From Loripinus fragilis (Eukaryota; Mollusca; Bivalvia; Lucinida; Lucinidae): a stretch of DNA of 64,000 nucleotides. Positions 1 to 10,749 of this stretch are shown one piece after another (the stretch's first letter is position 1; each line of letters begins with the position of its first letter). The notes under the pieces are model-generated. The model was not told where the DNA came from. It made no database searches and was given only the letters and a program-made list of their open reading frames with translations. The stretch covers positions 36,906,994-36,970,993 of the forward strand of contig OZ026515.1 in NCBI GenBank assembly GCA_964019695.1, in the 5' to 3' direction. The position numbers were made by a program, and so were the translations under genes.

Positions 1-1260
1 CTCCTTCAGTGGGCAGTTTGAATTGCCTAACGCTGTAACAAACAGTGGCGGATCCAGAGGGGGTTCAGGGGGCTCCGGAACAGATAATTTCATTTTTAAA
101 GGGATATTCAAGAAGAATGAGAGATCATCTGCAAATCGACCCCCTCCCTAATTTATCTGAATCCCCTCTCCTGGAGTTGTGGATCCGCCTTTGAACAAAA
201 AGGCTTATGTCAATATTTCAGGCTTTACAGGAAAACCAGTTAAAGGCGAGGGTTTTAACGACCACGAGGGGTCTAGCAGACGTTAGTGTATCAGAAAACT
301 ATGTTTGATTGTTATTATTGCATAAAGTCATATTGTCACTTGAAAACTTTGGGAAAACGCTTCGAAAAGTTCATTTTTGCATTACTATAATGGCGCGCAA
401 AAGCATGAAGGATTCGTAGGTTTTGAAAAAGCCTGTTCCAGAGCAAAAACTTACGTCATGCTAACGCCACTGAATTACGTTCATTTCTATACACGCTACT
501 GTTGATTACGTCAATTTTTGTGACGGCCTAGAATGCGTATATGTAAAGTAGGAAAGCCGTGCATCAACAGCACGTAAATTGCCTGATCAATACATGGGTT
601 TTTGCCGGTTAAAACACGGTTGTTAATAGCGTGCGACACGTGTTTTTATGCAATAATTAAAGTACAAATTAGTCTTCATCTACATCCACACAGTACGTTG
701 TGTATGCAAGCAGCAAACGCTCTGGTGAGTTTGCGTATTTCTGCATGCTCACCTGATCCTTTGATGCTCAGTATTGCGATCAAAATTTCACTATGCTGGC
801 ATTATTTTATGAACTTTTTATATCATTTATATATTGAAATAAAATTCTATTCGTTAAAAAAATTAAATATAAAAATTGAAAAAATAAAATATTAAAAAAT
901 ATAAAGAAAAATACACAAAATAAGAAAATATCCAGAATAAGAAAATACACAATGAAAACAAATGAAAAAAAAAATGAGCATATCAATAAGCCTATAAAAT
1001 GCTAAACAATGGGATTCGAACCCTTAACTTTTTACATAGCTCATGTGCATATAATTACAGCTGCCTCTCTACCTACTGAGCCACCGAGGATTTACATGCC
1101 ATGATCATTATTTATCGCTAAATCCGTACAATTGTTTTACCTGCAGTGTTATTATTTTTTCTGAATGAACTTGTATGAATGAATAACGGTATTAAGCTGC
1201 TACACCTGTTCTCTATTGGACTCTATCCATGACGGACAATACTCTTACTGTGTGAGATCT
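1..1260. repeat. Tandem ~1.25-kb repeat, unit A
   Basis: This stretch matches 1604-2848 closely along its whole length, from the CTCCTTC(A/G)GTGGGCAG start to TGTGTGAGATCT. The units differ by substitutions and small indels, for example near 255-275. The left end is cut by the window. Two AT-rich frames of 97 and 92 codons sit at equivalent places (602-895, 2192-2470), but there is no recognisable domain, so I treat them as incidental. The unit carries an antisense tRNA-like head at 1009-1091. It could be part of a dispersed non-autonomous element or a local duplication; no transposase or RT frame is visible. Confidence 0.85.
1009..1091 (-). mobile_element. tRNA-derived SINE head (unit A)
   Basis: Read on the minus strand, the sequence has an A-box-like TGGCTCAGTAGG followed ~45 nt later by a B-box GGGTTCGAATCCC, the internal RNA polymerase III promoter of tRNAs. 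The acceptor ends do not pair convincingly, so this is a tRNA-derived SINE or pseudo-tRNA rather than a tRNA gene. The same head lies at the equivalent place in unit B. Confidence 0.6.
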
Positions 1261-1496
1261 TTATAGACAGGTAAGTTTTAACATAAATGCTGTTGTTTTG
1301 ATACTGATAATTTGTAAAGATTAACGAAATTGGTATAGGTAAAATTTGTATAGAGTACAGTGACGTCACTAATTATAACTGTAATCGGAGAGGTCTATTG
1401 ACAATAAAAGGTAATCCCGCATTTAGGCAGGTAAACAAACGAGAATATTGGTAGTTATATCCTAACTCATGCATTAAAGCTATCTTTGGGTGTCAC

Positions 1497-1577
1497 AGAC
1501 CAGTGGTCCAGTGGTAAAGTAGCGATATTTACATATTAGAACCTGTATTTTTTCTGAGGGTTCGAATCCCTGAGTTT
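1497..1577 (+). mobile_element. tRNA-like sequence between the units
   Basis: The plus strand shows an A-box-like TGGTCCAGTGGTAAAG and a B-box GGGTTCGAATCCC about 40 nt later, followed by a T-rich tail to ~1602. T-arm pairing (GAGGG with CCCTG/CCCTC-like bases) is plausible. The acceptor stem is poor, which favours a SINE or pseudo-tRNA over a functional tRNA. It is absent from the flank of unit B. Confidence 0.5.
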
Positions 1578-1603
1578 TTATTTTCTTTTTTTTTCTTTTT
1601 TTA

Positions 1604-2848
1604 CTCCTTCGGTGGGCAGTCTGAATTACCTAGCGCTGTTACAAACAGTGGCGGATCCAGAAGAGGTTCAGGGGGCTTCGGAACAGATTATTTCATTTTT
1701 AAAGGGATATTCAAGAAAAATGAGAGATCATCTGCAAATCGACCCCCTCCCTAATTTACCTGAATCCCCTCTCCTGGAATCGTGGATCCACCTTTGAACA
1801 GAAAGGCTTATGTCGATATTTCAGGCTTTACAGGAAAGCCAGTTAAAGGCGCCTAGAAGGGTCTAGCAGACGTAAGTGTATCAGAAAACCTCGTTTGATC
1901 GTTATTATTGCATAAAGTCATATTGTCACTTGAAAACTTTGGGAAAACGCTTCCAAAAATTCATTTTTGAATTACTATAATGGCGCGCAAAAGCATGAAG
2001 GATTCGTAGGTTTTGAAAAAGCCTGTTCCAGAGCAAAAACTTACGTCATGCTAACGCCACTGAATTACGTTCATTTCTATACACGCTACTGTTAATGACG
2101 TCAATTTTCGTGACGGCCTAGAATGCGTAAATGTAAAGTAGAAAAGCCGTGCATCAACAGCACGTAAATTGACTGATTAATACATGGGTTTTTGTCGGTT
2201 AAAACATGGCTGTTAATAGCGTGCGACACGGGTTTCTATGCAATAATTAAAGTTAAAATGAGTCTTCATCTACATCCACACAGTACGTTGTGTATGCGAG
2301 CGGCAAACGCTCTGGTGAGTTTGCGTATTTCTGCATGCTCACCTGATCCTTTGATGCTCAGTATTGCGATCAAAATCTCACTATGCTGGCATTATTTCAT
2401 GAACTTTTTATATCATATATATATTGAAATAAAATACTATTCGTTAAAAAAATTAAAATATAAAAAGTGAAAAAATAAAATGTTAAAAAATATACAGAAA
2501 ATACACAAAATAAGAAGATATCTAGAATAAGAAAATACACAATGGGAACAAATAAAAAAATAGAGCATATCAATAAGCCTATAAAATGCTAAACAATGAG
2601 ATTCGAACCCTTAACTTTTTACATAGCTCACGTGCATATTATTACAGTTGCCTCTCTACCTACTGAGCCACCGAGGATTTACATGCCATGATCATTATTT
2701 ATCGCTAAATCGGTACAATTGTTTTACCTGCAGTGTTATTATTTTTTCTGAATGAACTTTAATGAATGAATAACGGTATTAAGCTGCTACACCTGTTTTC
2801 TATTGGACTCTATCCATGACGGACAATACTCTTACTGTGTGAGATCTA
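1604..2848. repeat. Tandem ~1.25-kb repeat, unit B
   Basis: This is the second copy of the unit at 1-1260, in direct orientation, separated from it by ~343 bp. That spacer holds a different tRNA-like sequence (1497-1577) and a T-rich run that directly precedes this unit. Similarity stops at GTGAGATCT (2848); beyond it the two flanks are unrelated. Confidence 0.85.
2598..2677 (-). mobile_element. tRNA-derived SINE head (unit B)
   Basis: This is the duplicate of the head at 1009-1091. The A-box is intact, and the B-box has one change (GGGTTCGAATCTC on the minus strand). It sits within the duplicated unit, so it arrived before the duplication. Confidence 0.55.
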
Positions 2849-3249
2849 TAAAATGTATACCTGAATTTTAGTTTTTTTACTGTGTTCTTGAAAAATAGAA
2901 ACATTATTTCAAAAATTAAAATATCAAAAGTTACAGAGTATGCAGCTTTAAAAGTAAGAAAGGTGGCAAAGAAATCTGATTATTCGCTATTCATTAATTT
3001 TTTCTTCAATTCATTAAAAAAATAGGATTATTCATTATTTTTTTGTCTCATTATTCACTATTCATTATAAAAAAAAGGGCCATTTTTCACTAATCATTAT
3101 ACCCCATCCAGACCCTCATACATTTTCAAAATACTATACCCTACAATGTATCATGAAATTATTGTAGCCCCAGATCAGCTAGCTTCTAATGAAAAACTAA
3201 GTACACCATTTACATTGTACTACTGTATTCAACCTAAGAAGTGCACTGT
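2849..3249. other. AT-rich DNA with degenerate ATTCATTA repeats
   Basis: There is no gene signal. From about 2980 to 3105 the sequence is built of imperfect ATTCATTA / ATTATTCA words. The remainder is unremarkable AT-rich DNA. Confidence 0.6.
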
Positions 3250-3555
3250 ACATTGGCGTAGCTCTCATTACACAGTTTACGAACGTGTGTAATAAAAATA
3301 TTTACACTCAAGGGAGCTCACCTTATGTGGTAAAAGTGATTTTCCATACCTTAATGAACTAGCTGCTCTTAAAGGAAAGAATTCGCTCCCAGAGCTTCCT
3401 CTGGAAGCGAATTCTTTCCTTTAAGAGTTCCCATTATGAAAAGGGAGGTAATTGTAGAGAATCATTGCTTGATACAGTAGTCTCCCTTTGATGTGCGTAA
3501 CTTTTTCAGCATTCTGGCTATACCATTGCTGTACACATAACTTCCAAATTCTATA
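3250..3555 (+). repeat. Dispersed element with central hairpin, copy 1
   Basis: About 300 bp match the reverse complement of 39565-39850. The shared centre is a strong hairpin (3366-3427) with 21-bp arms beginning CTCTTAAAGGAAAGAATTCG, and the inner loop pairs again (CCAGAG/CTCTGG). Flanks on both sides of the hairpin are also shared, so this is a real dispersed element, probably a MITE-like non-autonomous transposon. No terminal inverted repeat or target duplication was identified with certainty. Confidence 0.75.
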
Positions 3556-4030
3556 TTCTATTTTGAAATCAGTATAGACCCAAATCAGCTGATCTGGATC
3601 CACACTCTGTTTTTCCTTCCACATGGTAATATTGTTAACAATAAAATTACACTACTGGATTGAATAGAAATCAGAAGTTCATAAAGTTAAAACAAAATTA
3701 ACCTGTGCTCTTATAGCAGAATTTGGGCTTATCAGGTTGAATAGGGTAGGCCATATATGGGCCTCAACACGAGAATATCTGTCTTCAGCGTTTGCGAACA
3801 ATAAAGGCGCAGACCAGCCTGCGCATCCACACAGACTGATCAGCACCTTTGTTATTCTCTTTTTCTAAGCTTGCTACAAGCTGTTGGCAACCCTGAAGAC
3901 AGGTTTTGTGGCGTTGCGGCCCATATGACAATAGCCATGCAAATGTTGACCAAAAACTAAATATGTTGCACCCCCGGAAAGGAAGACCACCTTTACATGC
4001 CAGCAGCAAATTTTGTCTGCTGATAATCTT
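3556..4030. other. Intergenic DNA, no gene recognised
   Basis: Short open frames occur on the minus strand, but none has a recognisable motif. The stretch around 3785-3860 contains phrases of a bivalve-like repeat ('gcgcagaccagcctgcgcatcc' style, imperfectly palindromic), which I recognise only loosely. Confidence 0.4.
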
Positions 4031-4078
4031 TGCAAACAGTTTGCACCCAAATCAAGCCTGTGCCTGATCTGGATCCAA
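4031..4078. repeat. GCAAACAGTTTG...GATCTGGATCC palindromic element
   Basis: The sequence begins GCAAACAGTTTG and ends CTGATCTGGATCCAAG, with partial inverted complementarity. It belongs to the same family as 40381-40440, where the arms are perfect, and 41068-41140. It is a short dispersed hairpin element. Confidence 0.55.
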
Positions 4079-4378
4079 GTTCTGATGGTATTACCGAGAG
4101 AATTTTTCGAAACAAGTTTGGAAAATATCTGCTGACGACAAAAAAATGGTGAAAAATTACCCAGCATGCAAAGAGTCATCCATTGTCCATCACTGTCTTC
4201 CTGTCATCCAATTTTTAGGAGGGAGGGGATGGGGTGGTCAAATCTTTCCCAGTGTCAGCCCAATGGTTGCGCCAATATTACTCAACATGCAGTTAATTCA
4301 AGATTTCAAGAGATTATTTTGAGGAAATATGCTAAGGACAGGCAAAATTAATTATATTCACAAAGATGAAGCACCCAT

Positions 4379-4408
4379 GTAAAGAATCAAATCAAACAAA
4401 CAAACAAT
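4379..4408 (+). mobile_element. SINE 3' tail fragment
   Basis: The sequence GTAAAGAATCAAATC followed by (AAAC)n is the 3' end of the SINE family seen complete at 32911-33116 and 43434-43634. Only the tail is present here, consistent with a severely 5'-truncated insertion. Confidence 0.6.
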
Positions 4409-4509
4409 CATACAGAAAAGTTTGTGTAACTAAAATTCAAGGACTTTTCAAGGACTTCTCAAATGTTTATGGTTTTCAAGGACTACAAGTTAATGAACCA
4501 GGCCCCAAG

Positions 4510-4712
4510 GATATAAAACTTTTTTCATGCTCAACTCAACTGAGCATGAAATTTCAACTGCTCATAAAAGCTAAAATACCGACAAAAAAAGAAGTATCAT
4601 GCTTTAAGTCTCTCAGATGTTGTATTTATCAAGCTAATAAATGTTAAAATGCCAACAATCATTTATGAGCAGGATAAATTTCCTTGAGTTGAGCATGGAA
4701 AGTTTTATAACC
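4510..4712. mobile_element. MITE-like element, TATAAAACTTT...CATGCTCAACTCAA termini
   Basis: The left end reads TATAAAACTTTTTTCATGCT and continues with CAACTCAA. The right end is the imperfect reverse complement (TTGAGTTGAGCATGGAAAG then TTTTATAA), giving ~35-bp inverted termini. The interior holds inverted GCTAAAAT / ATTTTAAC words. Related copies lie at 6675-6860 and, inverted and partial, at 43718-43796. No coding capacity. Confidence 0.65.
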
Positions 4713-6339
4713 TCCAGTCTGGTCTGTCACAGTCACATATAAAATGCCCTAAGGAATGGGTCTAGCATCTTACACATTTGTGGAAAGTTATTTGAAAATG
4801 CTGAACAGACCATTTTTTTCTAGATCTGAGACCAGAGGTCAAGGTCACATTGACCAAAAAAATAAATGTGACTTTGCCGCTCCAAGATGTATCCTCATAC
4901 AAAATCTAATGTAGGTTACCTGCCTTTGGACAGTCTGATTACTATTTGCCTCACATTAGGAGCATAAAAATATGATTGACATGTTAAAGTTCTACTTCTG
5001 AAATGTGATTTCTTGTTCTTGAAAATTAAATCTGCCGTGAAACGTACTGAAACATTACTCATAACACGCCTACCAAATGATTGAATTCTTAACCACCAGT
5101 TCAATAACGAAAACAATTGAATCGTCATCCCGTTTGGCGTTGGAAGTCTTAAAAAGGTAAACAAACTTTGTACATTCTTCCAGTTGGGATTAAGATAATT
5201 TTTTTGAGACAGTTATTGAAAAGTCGGAGAATGGCATGCACCAAACAAGGATATCTACGTTTTCTGAATAACTTTCAGACCACATGCTTTGTGCATATTT
5301 GCTGAATCACTTTTCGATTGGTGAAGGGGTGTCAGCAGCCATCCAAAACACATGGAAATTGAGGTAAAGATAGTCAATTACTTAAACATACCTCAGTGAA
5401 ATGCAGAAAAATAACTTTCAATTCTTATAATTACAACTTCTTTCCTTCTTCTTTCTTTAAGTATTTTTTAATTATGTTTTCCTTAAAACTACGTTTCCAG
5501 TTAATAACGTTTCATGCATTAAGATGATGATGTGCACTATGACGCGTACGTAGACGTCACAATGTTAAAAAACAAGATGGCGGCAAGATCTCATTAGACA
5601 GCAGATCGGCATGACTACTGTTAATTTAAGCGTCATATGTAAGTTTATATTTGCTTTTCCACCTGAAAATATCTGTGTAAGTGTAAAGTAAAGTGTAAGT
5701 AGTTGCCGACTGTCCCAATGATTTCTCTTCATAGAAGCATTGCACAGTATCACAAAAGAAGTTCTGCCGTGAATGTCCCCGCCCCTCATGAATAGGAACC
5801 GATGTTCATTGAAAAATGAAATACAGGTCAATACCAACAGATGACCCTTCTTGACCAATCAGATTAACGGATCTCACTAAATGTTATGACAGTTGTAATT
5901 ATTCCGCAATGATGCCTTGCTAGAAGCTTGACATATCATTTTCTACACACGATGGACACATATGGTGGTTATTTTGCGTGATGACCCTTTTGACTGACAA
6001 AGCAGCATAAGTGAGCAAATTGTCTAAAATTCATGGTTACGCATTGGATCTATATAAATGATAGGGACATTCGAAAACACTTGTCAGTTCTAAATGCCAC
6101 TTATCTGTGTCTATCAAAACTAAACAGCATTGCATTTCCGAGTTGGAAAATCACTACATTTTATTATAAAATATATATTATCCCTTAAATCATGCTGTAG
6201 AAAGAATACACTAATCATTGTTTTTCTGCGAAAAATGTTTATTTTGCTGTAGAATTGAATATTGAATATAATTTGGTGTAGTTTCGATATATTTTCAATG
6301 TGGGTAAGCTGGCCATCCTGTCCGATTTTTCGTGGTTAA
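4713..6339. other. Intergenic DNA, no gene recognised
   Basis: No frame longer than ~100 codons and no domain motif was seen on either strand. Between 5540 and 5590 there are CpG-containing CRE-like words (GACGTCAC) and an AAGATGGCGGC word matching the YY1 consensus. That combination is common near transcription starts, but nothing downstream supports a gene. Confidence 0.5.
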
Positions 6340-6620
6340 GCATTAGGTCATTCTGTTTTCTGCCCGAGTCTGTGGACCTAAGACCAGAGGTGATTTCAAC
6401 AATGCAAGAGCTCGCCGAGCGCTTGTTGATTGGTACCTATTTTTATTCGTAATGTGTAAAGCCTGACATCAGTACAAAGATCACATTGTTGAACTCGCCT
6501 CTGCTGTGCTTGAATGAAAAGTACTGTGTGTGGTTCGTTGCTGTGGTGTCCTACCACAGATTAACTTTCATAAGACTTGCTGTTCTTCAGTAGGCAAGGG
6601 TAGAGGTGTAGTGTGTAAAG
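6340..6620 (+). repeat. Dispersed repeat shared with 43230-43717
   Basis: The phrases CTGCCCGAGTCTGTGGACCT, CTGCTGTGCTTGAATGAAAA and GGTAGAGGTG recur, slightly altered, around 43200-43700. This shows a dispersed low-copy repeat several hundred bases long. No coding frame is shared between the copies. Confidence 0.5.
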
Positions 6621-6674
6621 TGCTTTGTGCATGTTTTATTTCTGTGGTGTTCTACAACTATACAACCAGGCCCA

Positions 6675-6860
6675 AAGATTATAAAAATATTTCATGCTCA
6701 ACTCAACTGAACACAACATTTATCCTCCTCATAAATGTTAAAATGCCAACAATTGTTGACATTTTAACATTTATTAGCAGGATAATTACACCAACTAAGA
6801 GTTTGACAGCAAGAAAACTCACTATTTTTCGGCATTTTAGCTTTAATTAGCAGTTGAAAG
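6675..6860. mobile_element. MITE-like element, second copy, with near-perfect palindrome
   Basis: It starts GATTATAAAAATATTTCATG and carries the CTCAACTCAAC terminus of the element at 4510-4712. A 42-bp palindrome at 6732-6773 (TAAATGTTAAAATG... with centre CAACAATTGTTG) has one mismatched pair. The right part (ACACCAACTAAGAGTTTG to TTTAATTAGCAG) is found inverted at 43735-43796. Confidence 0.6.
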
Positions 6861-7480
6861 TTCCACTGAAGAGGACTGAAGTGAGGAATTCTAATGAGAA
6901 ACAAGTTATGGGTACTTAAACCAGGAATTCAAAGATGGTACGTAAATCAGAAGAGTTTTGAACTGAGGAATCCTAATGAGAAACAAATTATGAGTACTTA
7001 AGCCAGGAATTCAAATACGGTACAAGTTAAACTAAATAGGACTGAAGTGAGGAATTCTAATGAGGAACAAGTTATGAGTACTTAAGCCAGGAATTCAAAT
7101 ACGGTACAAGTTAAATTAAATAGGACTGAAGTGAGGAATTCTAAGAGAAACAAGTTATGAGTACTTAAACAGGGATTACAAATATGGTACATGTTAAACT
7201 GAAGATTTTGAAGTGAGGAATTCTAATGAGAAACAAGTTATGAGTACTTAAACCAGGATTACAAATATGGTACAAGTTAAACTGAAGTTTTGAAGTGAGG
7301 AATTCTAATGAGAAACAAGTTATGAGTACATAAGCCAGGAATTCAAATACAATACAAGTTAAACTAAATAGGGACTGAAGTGAGAAATTCTAATGAGAAA
7401 CAAGTTATGGGTACTTAAGCAAGGAATTCAAATGTGGTACAAAGTCATCTAAGTTTTATAAAGTGATGAATTCTAATTTG
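6861..7480 (+). repeat. ~84-bp tandem repeat, array I
   Basis: Seven full units and a partial eighth have a period of ~83-85 bp. Landmarks in each unit are GAAGTGAGGAATTCTAATGA, GAGTACTTAAGCCAGGAATT and GGTACAAGTTAAACT. Unit starts (GGAATTCTAA word) are near 6884, 6968, 7054, 7137, 7216, 7299 and 7383. The family recurs at 9051-9160, 16925-17845 and 18856-18930, and in degenerate form in the 3.1-kb satellite. Confidence 0.9.
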
Positions 7481-7710
7481 GTATGAGTAAAAATTGATTA
7501 CAACCTAAAAATACTAGAACTATCTAGTAGAAAAAAATAAAATATACAATGTATTACAAACTTAAACACTGGAACACACCAGAATGAAAAAAATTATTAC
7601 ATACTATAAATACTGGAACAATCTGGAAAGAAAAAAAAATATTGATTACATCTAACTTGAAATACCGGATTAATCTAAAAAGAAAACAGCTTATTGATTA
7701 CAAACTACAA
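7481..7710. repeat. AT-rich cassette linker with CTGGAAC words
   Basis: Imperfect words of the type AAATACTGGAACAATCTGGA recur three to four times. The same linker follows the 84-bp arrays at 17846-18059 and 18930-19168 and, shortened, 19609-19671. It is part of the composite cassette; no gene. Confidence 0.7.
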
Positions 7711-7925
7711 AATCTGGAACAATCCAGTCCTATCTCTTTTACTGTCTTTATGGAACTAACCTTGGTATCCCTGGCGTTTCAGTTCTGTCTCCTATGGTAA
7801 GTGCATACCTGAATGTCACTATGGACCAGACTATACCCGGTCTTCTCCCAGAGATAACTCCACGATGCAACCGTTTTAGTACCATCAACACAACCTAATC
7901 CTACGGGCCTCAGCGTTCAGACAGC
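7711..7925 (+). repeat. Conserved ~215-bp cassette module, copy 1
   Basis: Four near-identical copies occur in the window (also 18060-18274, 19169-19380, 19672-19886), always followed by the 14-16-bp minisatellite. The module holds a splice-donor-like ATG|GTAAGT and an upstream pyrimidine/TTTCAG word. One + frame is open for ~56 codons in copies 1 and 2, but in-frame stops in copies 3 (TAA near 19205) and 4 (TAA near 19712) argue against coding function. It is the least repetitive part of the cassette and may be a relic of the founding sequence. Confidence 0.8.
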
Positions 7926-8625
7926 AGGAACAGAGAAGCAGGAACACTGGAAACAGGAACACTGGAAAAAAGGAACAATGGAAAACAGAAACAGAGAAAC
8001 AGGGACACTGGAAAACAGGAACACTGGAGAACTGGAACACTGGAAAACTGGAACACTGGAAAACAGGAACACTGGAAAACAAAAACATCTGAAATCAGGA
8101 ACAGAGAAACAAGGCACTGGAAACAGGAACACTGGAAAACAGGAACACTGGAAAGTGGAAAGATGGAACACTGGAAGACAGGAACACTGAAAACAAGAAC
8201 AGAGAAACAAGGCACTGGAAAACAAGAACAATGGAAATCAGGAACATCTGAAAACAGGAACAGAGAAACAAGACACTGGAAAACAGGAACATCTGAAAAC
8301 ATGAATAGAGAAACAAGACACTAGAAAACAGGAACATCTGAAAACAGGAACAGAGAAACAGGAACACTGGAAAACAGGAACAATAAATCAGGAACATCTG
8401 AAAACAAGAACAGAGAAACAAGGCACTGGAAAACAAGAACAATGGAAATCAGGAACATCTGAAAACAGGAATAGAGAAACAAGACACTAGAAAACGGAAA
8501 CATCTGAAAACAGGAACAGAGAAATAGGAACACTGGAAAACAGGAACAGAGAAACAGGAAAACAAGAACAGAAACAAGGAACACTGGAGAACAGGAACAT
8601 CTGAAAACAGGAACAAGAGGACAGA
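7926..8625 (+). repeat. 14-16-bp minisatellite, array 1
   Basis: Three interspersed unit variants occur: GGAACACTGGAAAACA (16 bp), GGAACATCTGAAAACA (16 bp) and GGAACAGAGAAACA (14 bp). They form loose higher-order patterns such as ACATCTG-ACAGAG-ACACTGG. Minus-strand frames rich in Phe, Ser, Val and Cys (130-196 codons) are by-products of this composition. Confidence 0.9.
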
Positions 8626-9050
8626 GCAGCAGCAAGGAATATAAGGAGAAGAGAGGAATAAGAGGACAGACAGCAGCAGGGAATATAAAGAGAAGGGGAG
8701 ACCAGAACAGAGCAGCAGCAGGCAGAGGGAAGAGAAAGGGAGAGCAAAAAGACATAGCAGCAGCAGAAAATATAGAGAGAAGAGAGTAATACAAGAGGAC
8801 AGAGCAGCAGCAGTGAATATAAAGGAATAAGCAGAACAAGAGGACATAGCAGCAGCAGGGAATACAAAGAGAAGAGAGTAATACACGAGGTCAGAACAGC
8901 AGCAGGGAATTTAAAGGGATAAGCAGAACAAGAAGACATAGCAGCAGCAGGGAATATAAAGGGATAAGCAGAACAAGAGGACATAGCAGCAGCAGGGAAT
9001 ACAAAGAGAAGAGAGGAACAACAAGACAGAGCAGCAGCAGGGAATATGAA
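8626..9050 (+). repeat. 45-bp-type minisatellite, small array
   Basis: About nine diverged units contain AGAGCAGCAGCAGGGAATAT and AAGAGAAGAGAG, the same family as the giant array at 20339-38700 but more heterogeneous. It directly follows the 16-bp minisatellite, the same order as at 18656 and 20339. Confidence 0.85.
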
Positions 9051-9209
9051 AAGGACTAAAGAGAGGAATTCTAACAAGAAACAAGTTATGAGTATTTAAG
9101 CAAGGAATTCAAATGCGATACAAAGTCATCTAAGTTTTTTAAAATTAAGAATTCTAATTCGGTACAAGTAAAAATTGATTACAAGCTAAAAACACTGGAA
9201 TTATTTATG
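9051..9209 (+). repeat. 84-bp repeat remnant and linker, cut by the DIRS element
   Basis: One 84-bp unit (GAGGAATTCTAACAAGAAAC) and a partial second are followed by the start of the linker (AAAAACACTGGAATTAT). The linker stops abruptly where the DIRS left terminus begins at ~9205-9210; uninterrupted versions exist at 7490 and 18960. Confidence 0.75.
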
Positions 9210-9392
9210 TCATCTAACTCACGACAATATTACATTATGCTATCTTCTATTCCCCAGAAAGACGGCGACTTAATTATCAGCCGTGATGAACCAGCAATTA
9301 TGAACACAGACATGTTACCCCGTGTAAATCAATCACGATAAAAGCATGCACTTGGTAAACTGATACCTGTAAATTTCCTCTTTTGCTTGGCA
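9210..9392 (+). repeat. DIRS copy 1 left inverted terminal repeat
   Basis: Starting TCATCTAACTCACGACAATA, ~180 bp match the reverse complement of 15655-15840 at roughly 80% by eye. Shared landmarks include CTATTCCCCAGAA, CCCCGTGTAAATCAAT and AAAAGCATGC. The same sequence opens copy 2 at 43801. Confidence 0.85.
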
Positions 9393-10749
9393 CTGTTATG
9401 GCAAAAGGACCTCAAGACTAATGTATCCTTGGCTCGAGCAGCTCATTTGTTCCCAGGATTGCGTTCCAAGTAATTTTGGTTTGACTTTGTACCATGCTGT
9501 TTAATTATGACATTATTGTTTAATTTGACATTTATTTCAGTATTACTGAAATTCTCCGACATTGCTTAGGTAAGTTTTTAGAATGGAATTTCCCAATTCT
9601 TAGCCGATTGTGACCGCCATTTTTGCAGAGATTGTTCTTAGGACAATCCATGCTTTGGTTGCTCATCCTGGTCAACTTTGACGTGGTCTAAAACCTTTTC
9701 TAAGTTGTCCGAACGGAGAAACTTATACATGATTGGAGAAGTGGTGCAGTCGGAGGGTATTTTTAGGGAGTTCCCCTTACCTCACAAGAGGATAACAAGA
9801 CTCCTGTTGTCTCTGACCTAAAGGTCAGTGATGTGGAAAATCCTTCCTCCCTGTTTTTGACCGCTGGTTCAAACCTGGGGGCTGCTCTTTCTGAATCTTC
9901 CACTGCCTGGAACGGTACTGGAAATTCTTTTCAGTCTGGGTGTCGAAATGAATCTGTTGATTTTCAGATAACCAGCGGCTTTTGTGTTCTCAATCACCCT
10001 TGAGGCGCCAGGCCGTTCAACACCACAATAGGTTCATGGCTCTCGCTCTCGTTCGAAGCAGTCTCATTGTTACTTGTCTGGTAGTACTGACCGGCTTCCA
10101 AGAACCTTGTGCTCTCAAAGCCGTGGAATACCACGGTAGTTTCCTCTTAGTACTTCCAAGAGCCTTGTTCTTACTTTTCAAGATCAAGTTCTGGCTCTTT
10201 TCAGGCGATGGCTAGCGATTCGACTTAGCCATAGCCGCCAACTATCCTCTGCTATAGCTCCCATCGCCTGCCGTACGAGCGAGCGCTGTACGAGCAGGGA
10301 CTCTTTATTTAGTATAGACAGTCCCTGGTACGAGCCAGCGAACGAGGGTTACAAGAGTGTGCCATTTGGGTTCTCTCTTTTTTAATCAAATTCTGGTTTG
10401 GTGCCTAGCCTATGGCTTGCACAAACCATATGGCTCGTTCCAAGCCTTGGACGTTGCTCAAGGCTGATCCACCTAGAGCGAGTGACGGCAAGCCGAACTG
10501 TAGCTATCAAAACGCTAGAAGCGTTTTTACAGGCTCACAGGGCTTATATACTCACAGTGAGCGAGCCTACATGGCTTATATGCTTTTCTCGGGGCATGTT
10601 GGTCTAAGAGGTCACTGCTCCTGCTCGGACCCTTTATTCTTCTAACTCATACGGTATGTATGGCAGGATCATGTCCTGATTGTACTTTAGATCAACCGTA
10701 TAAATTCCTATTCACTTGACTGGTGAATTTTACCACCGTGTACAACAGA

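Noticed and set aside
602..895. 97-codon frame duplicated at 2192-2470
   Set aside because: The second copy is shortened by a changed stop, the C-terminus is low-complexity Lys/Ile from AT-rich DNA, and the frame is carried within a duplicated non-coding repeat.
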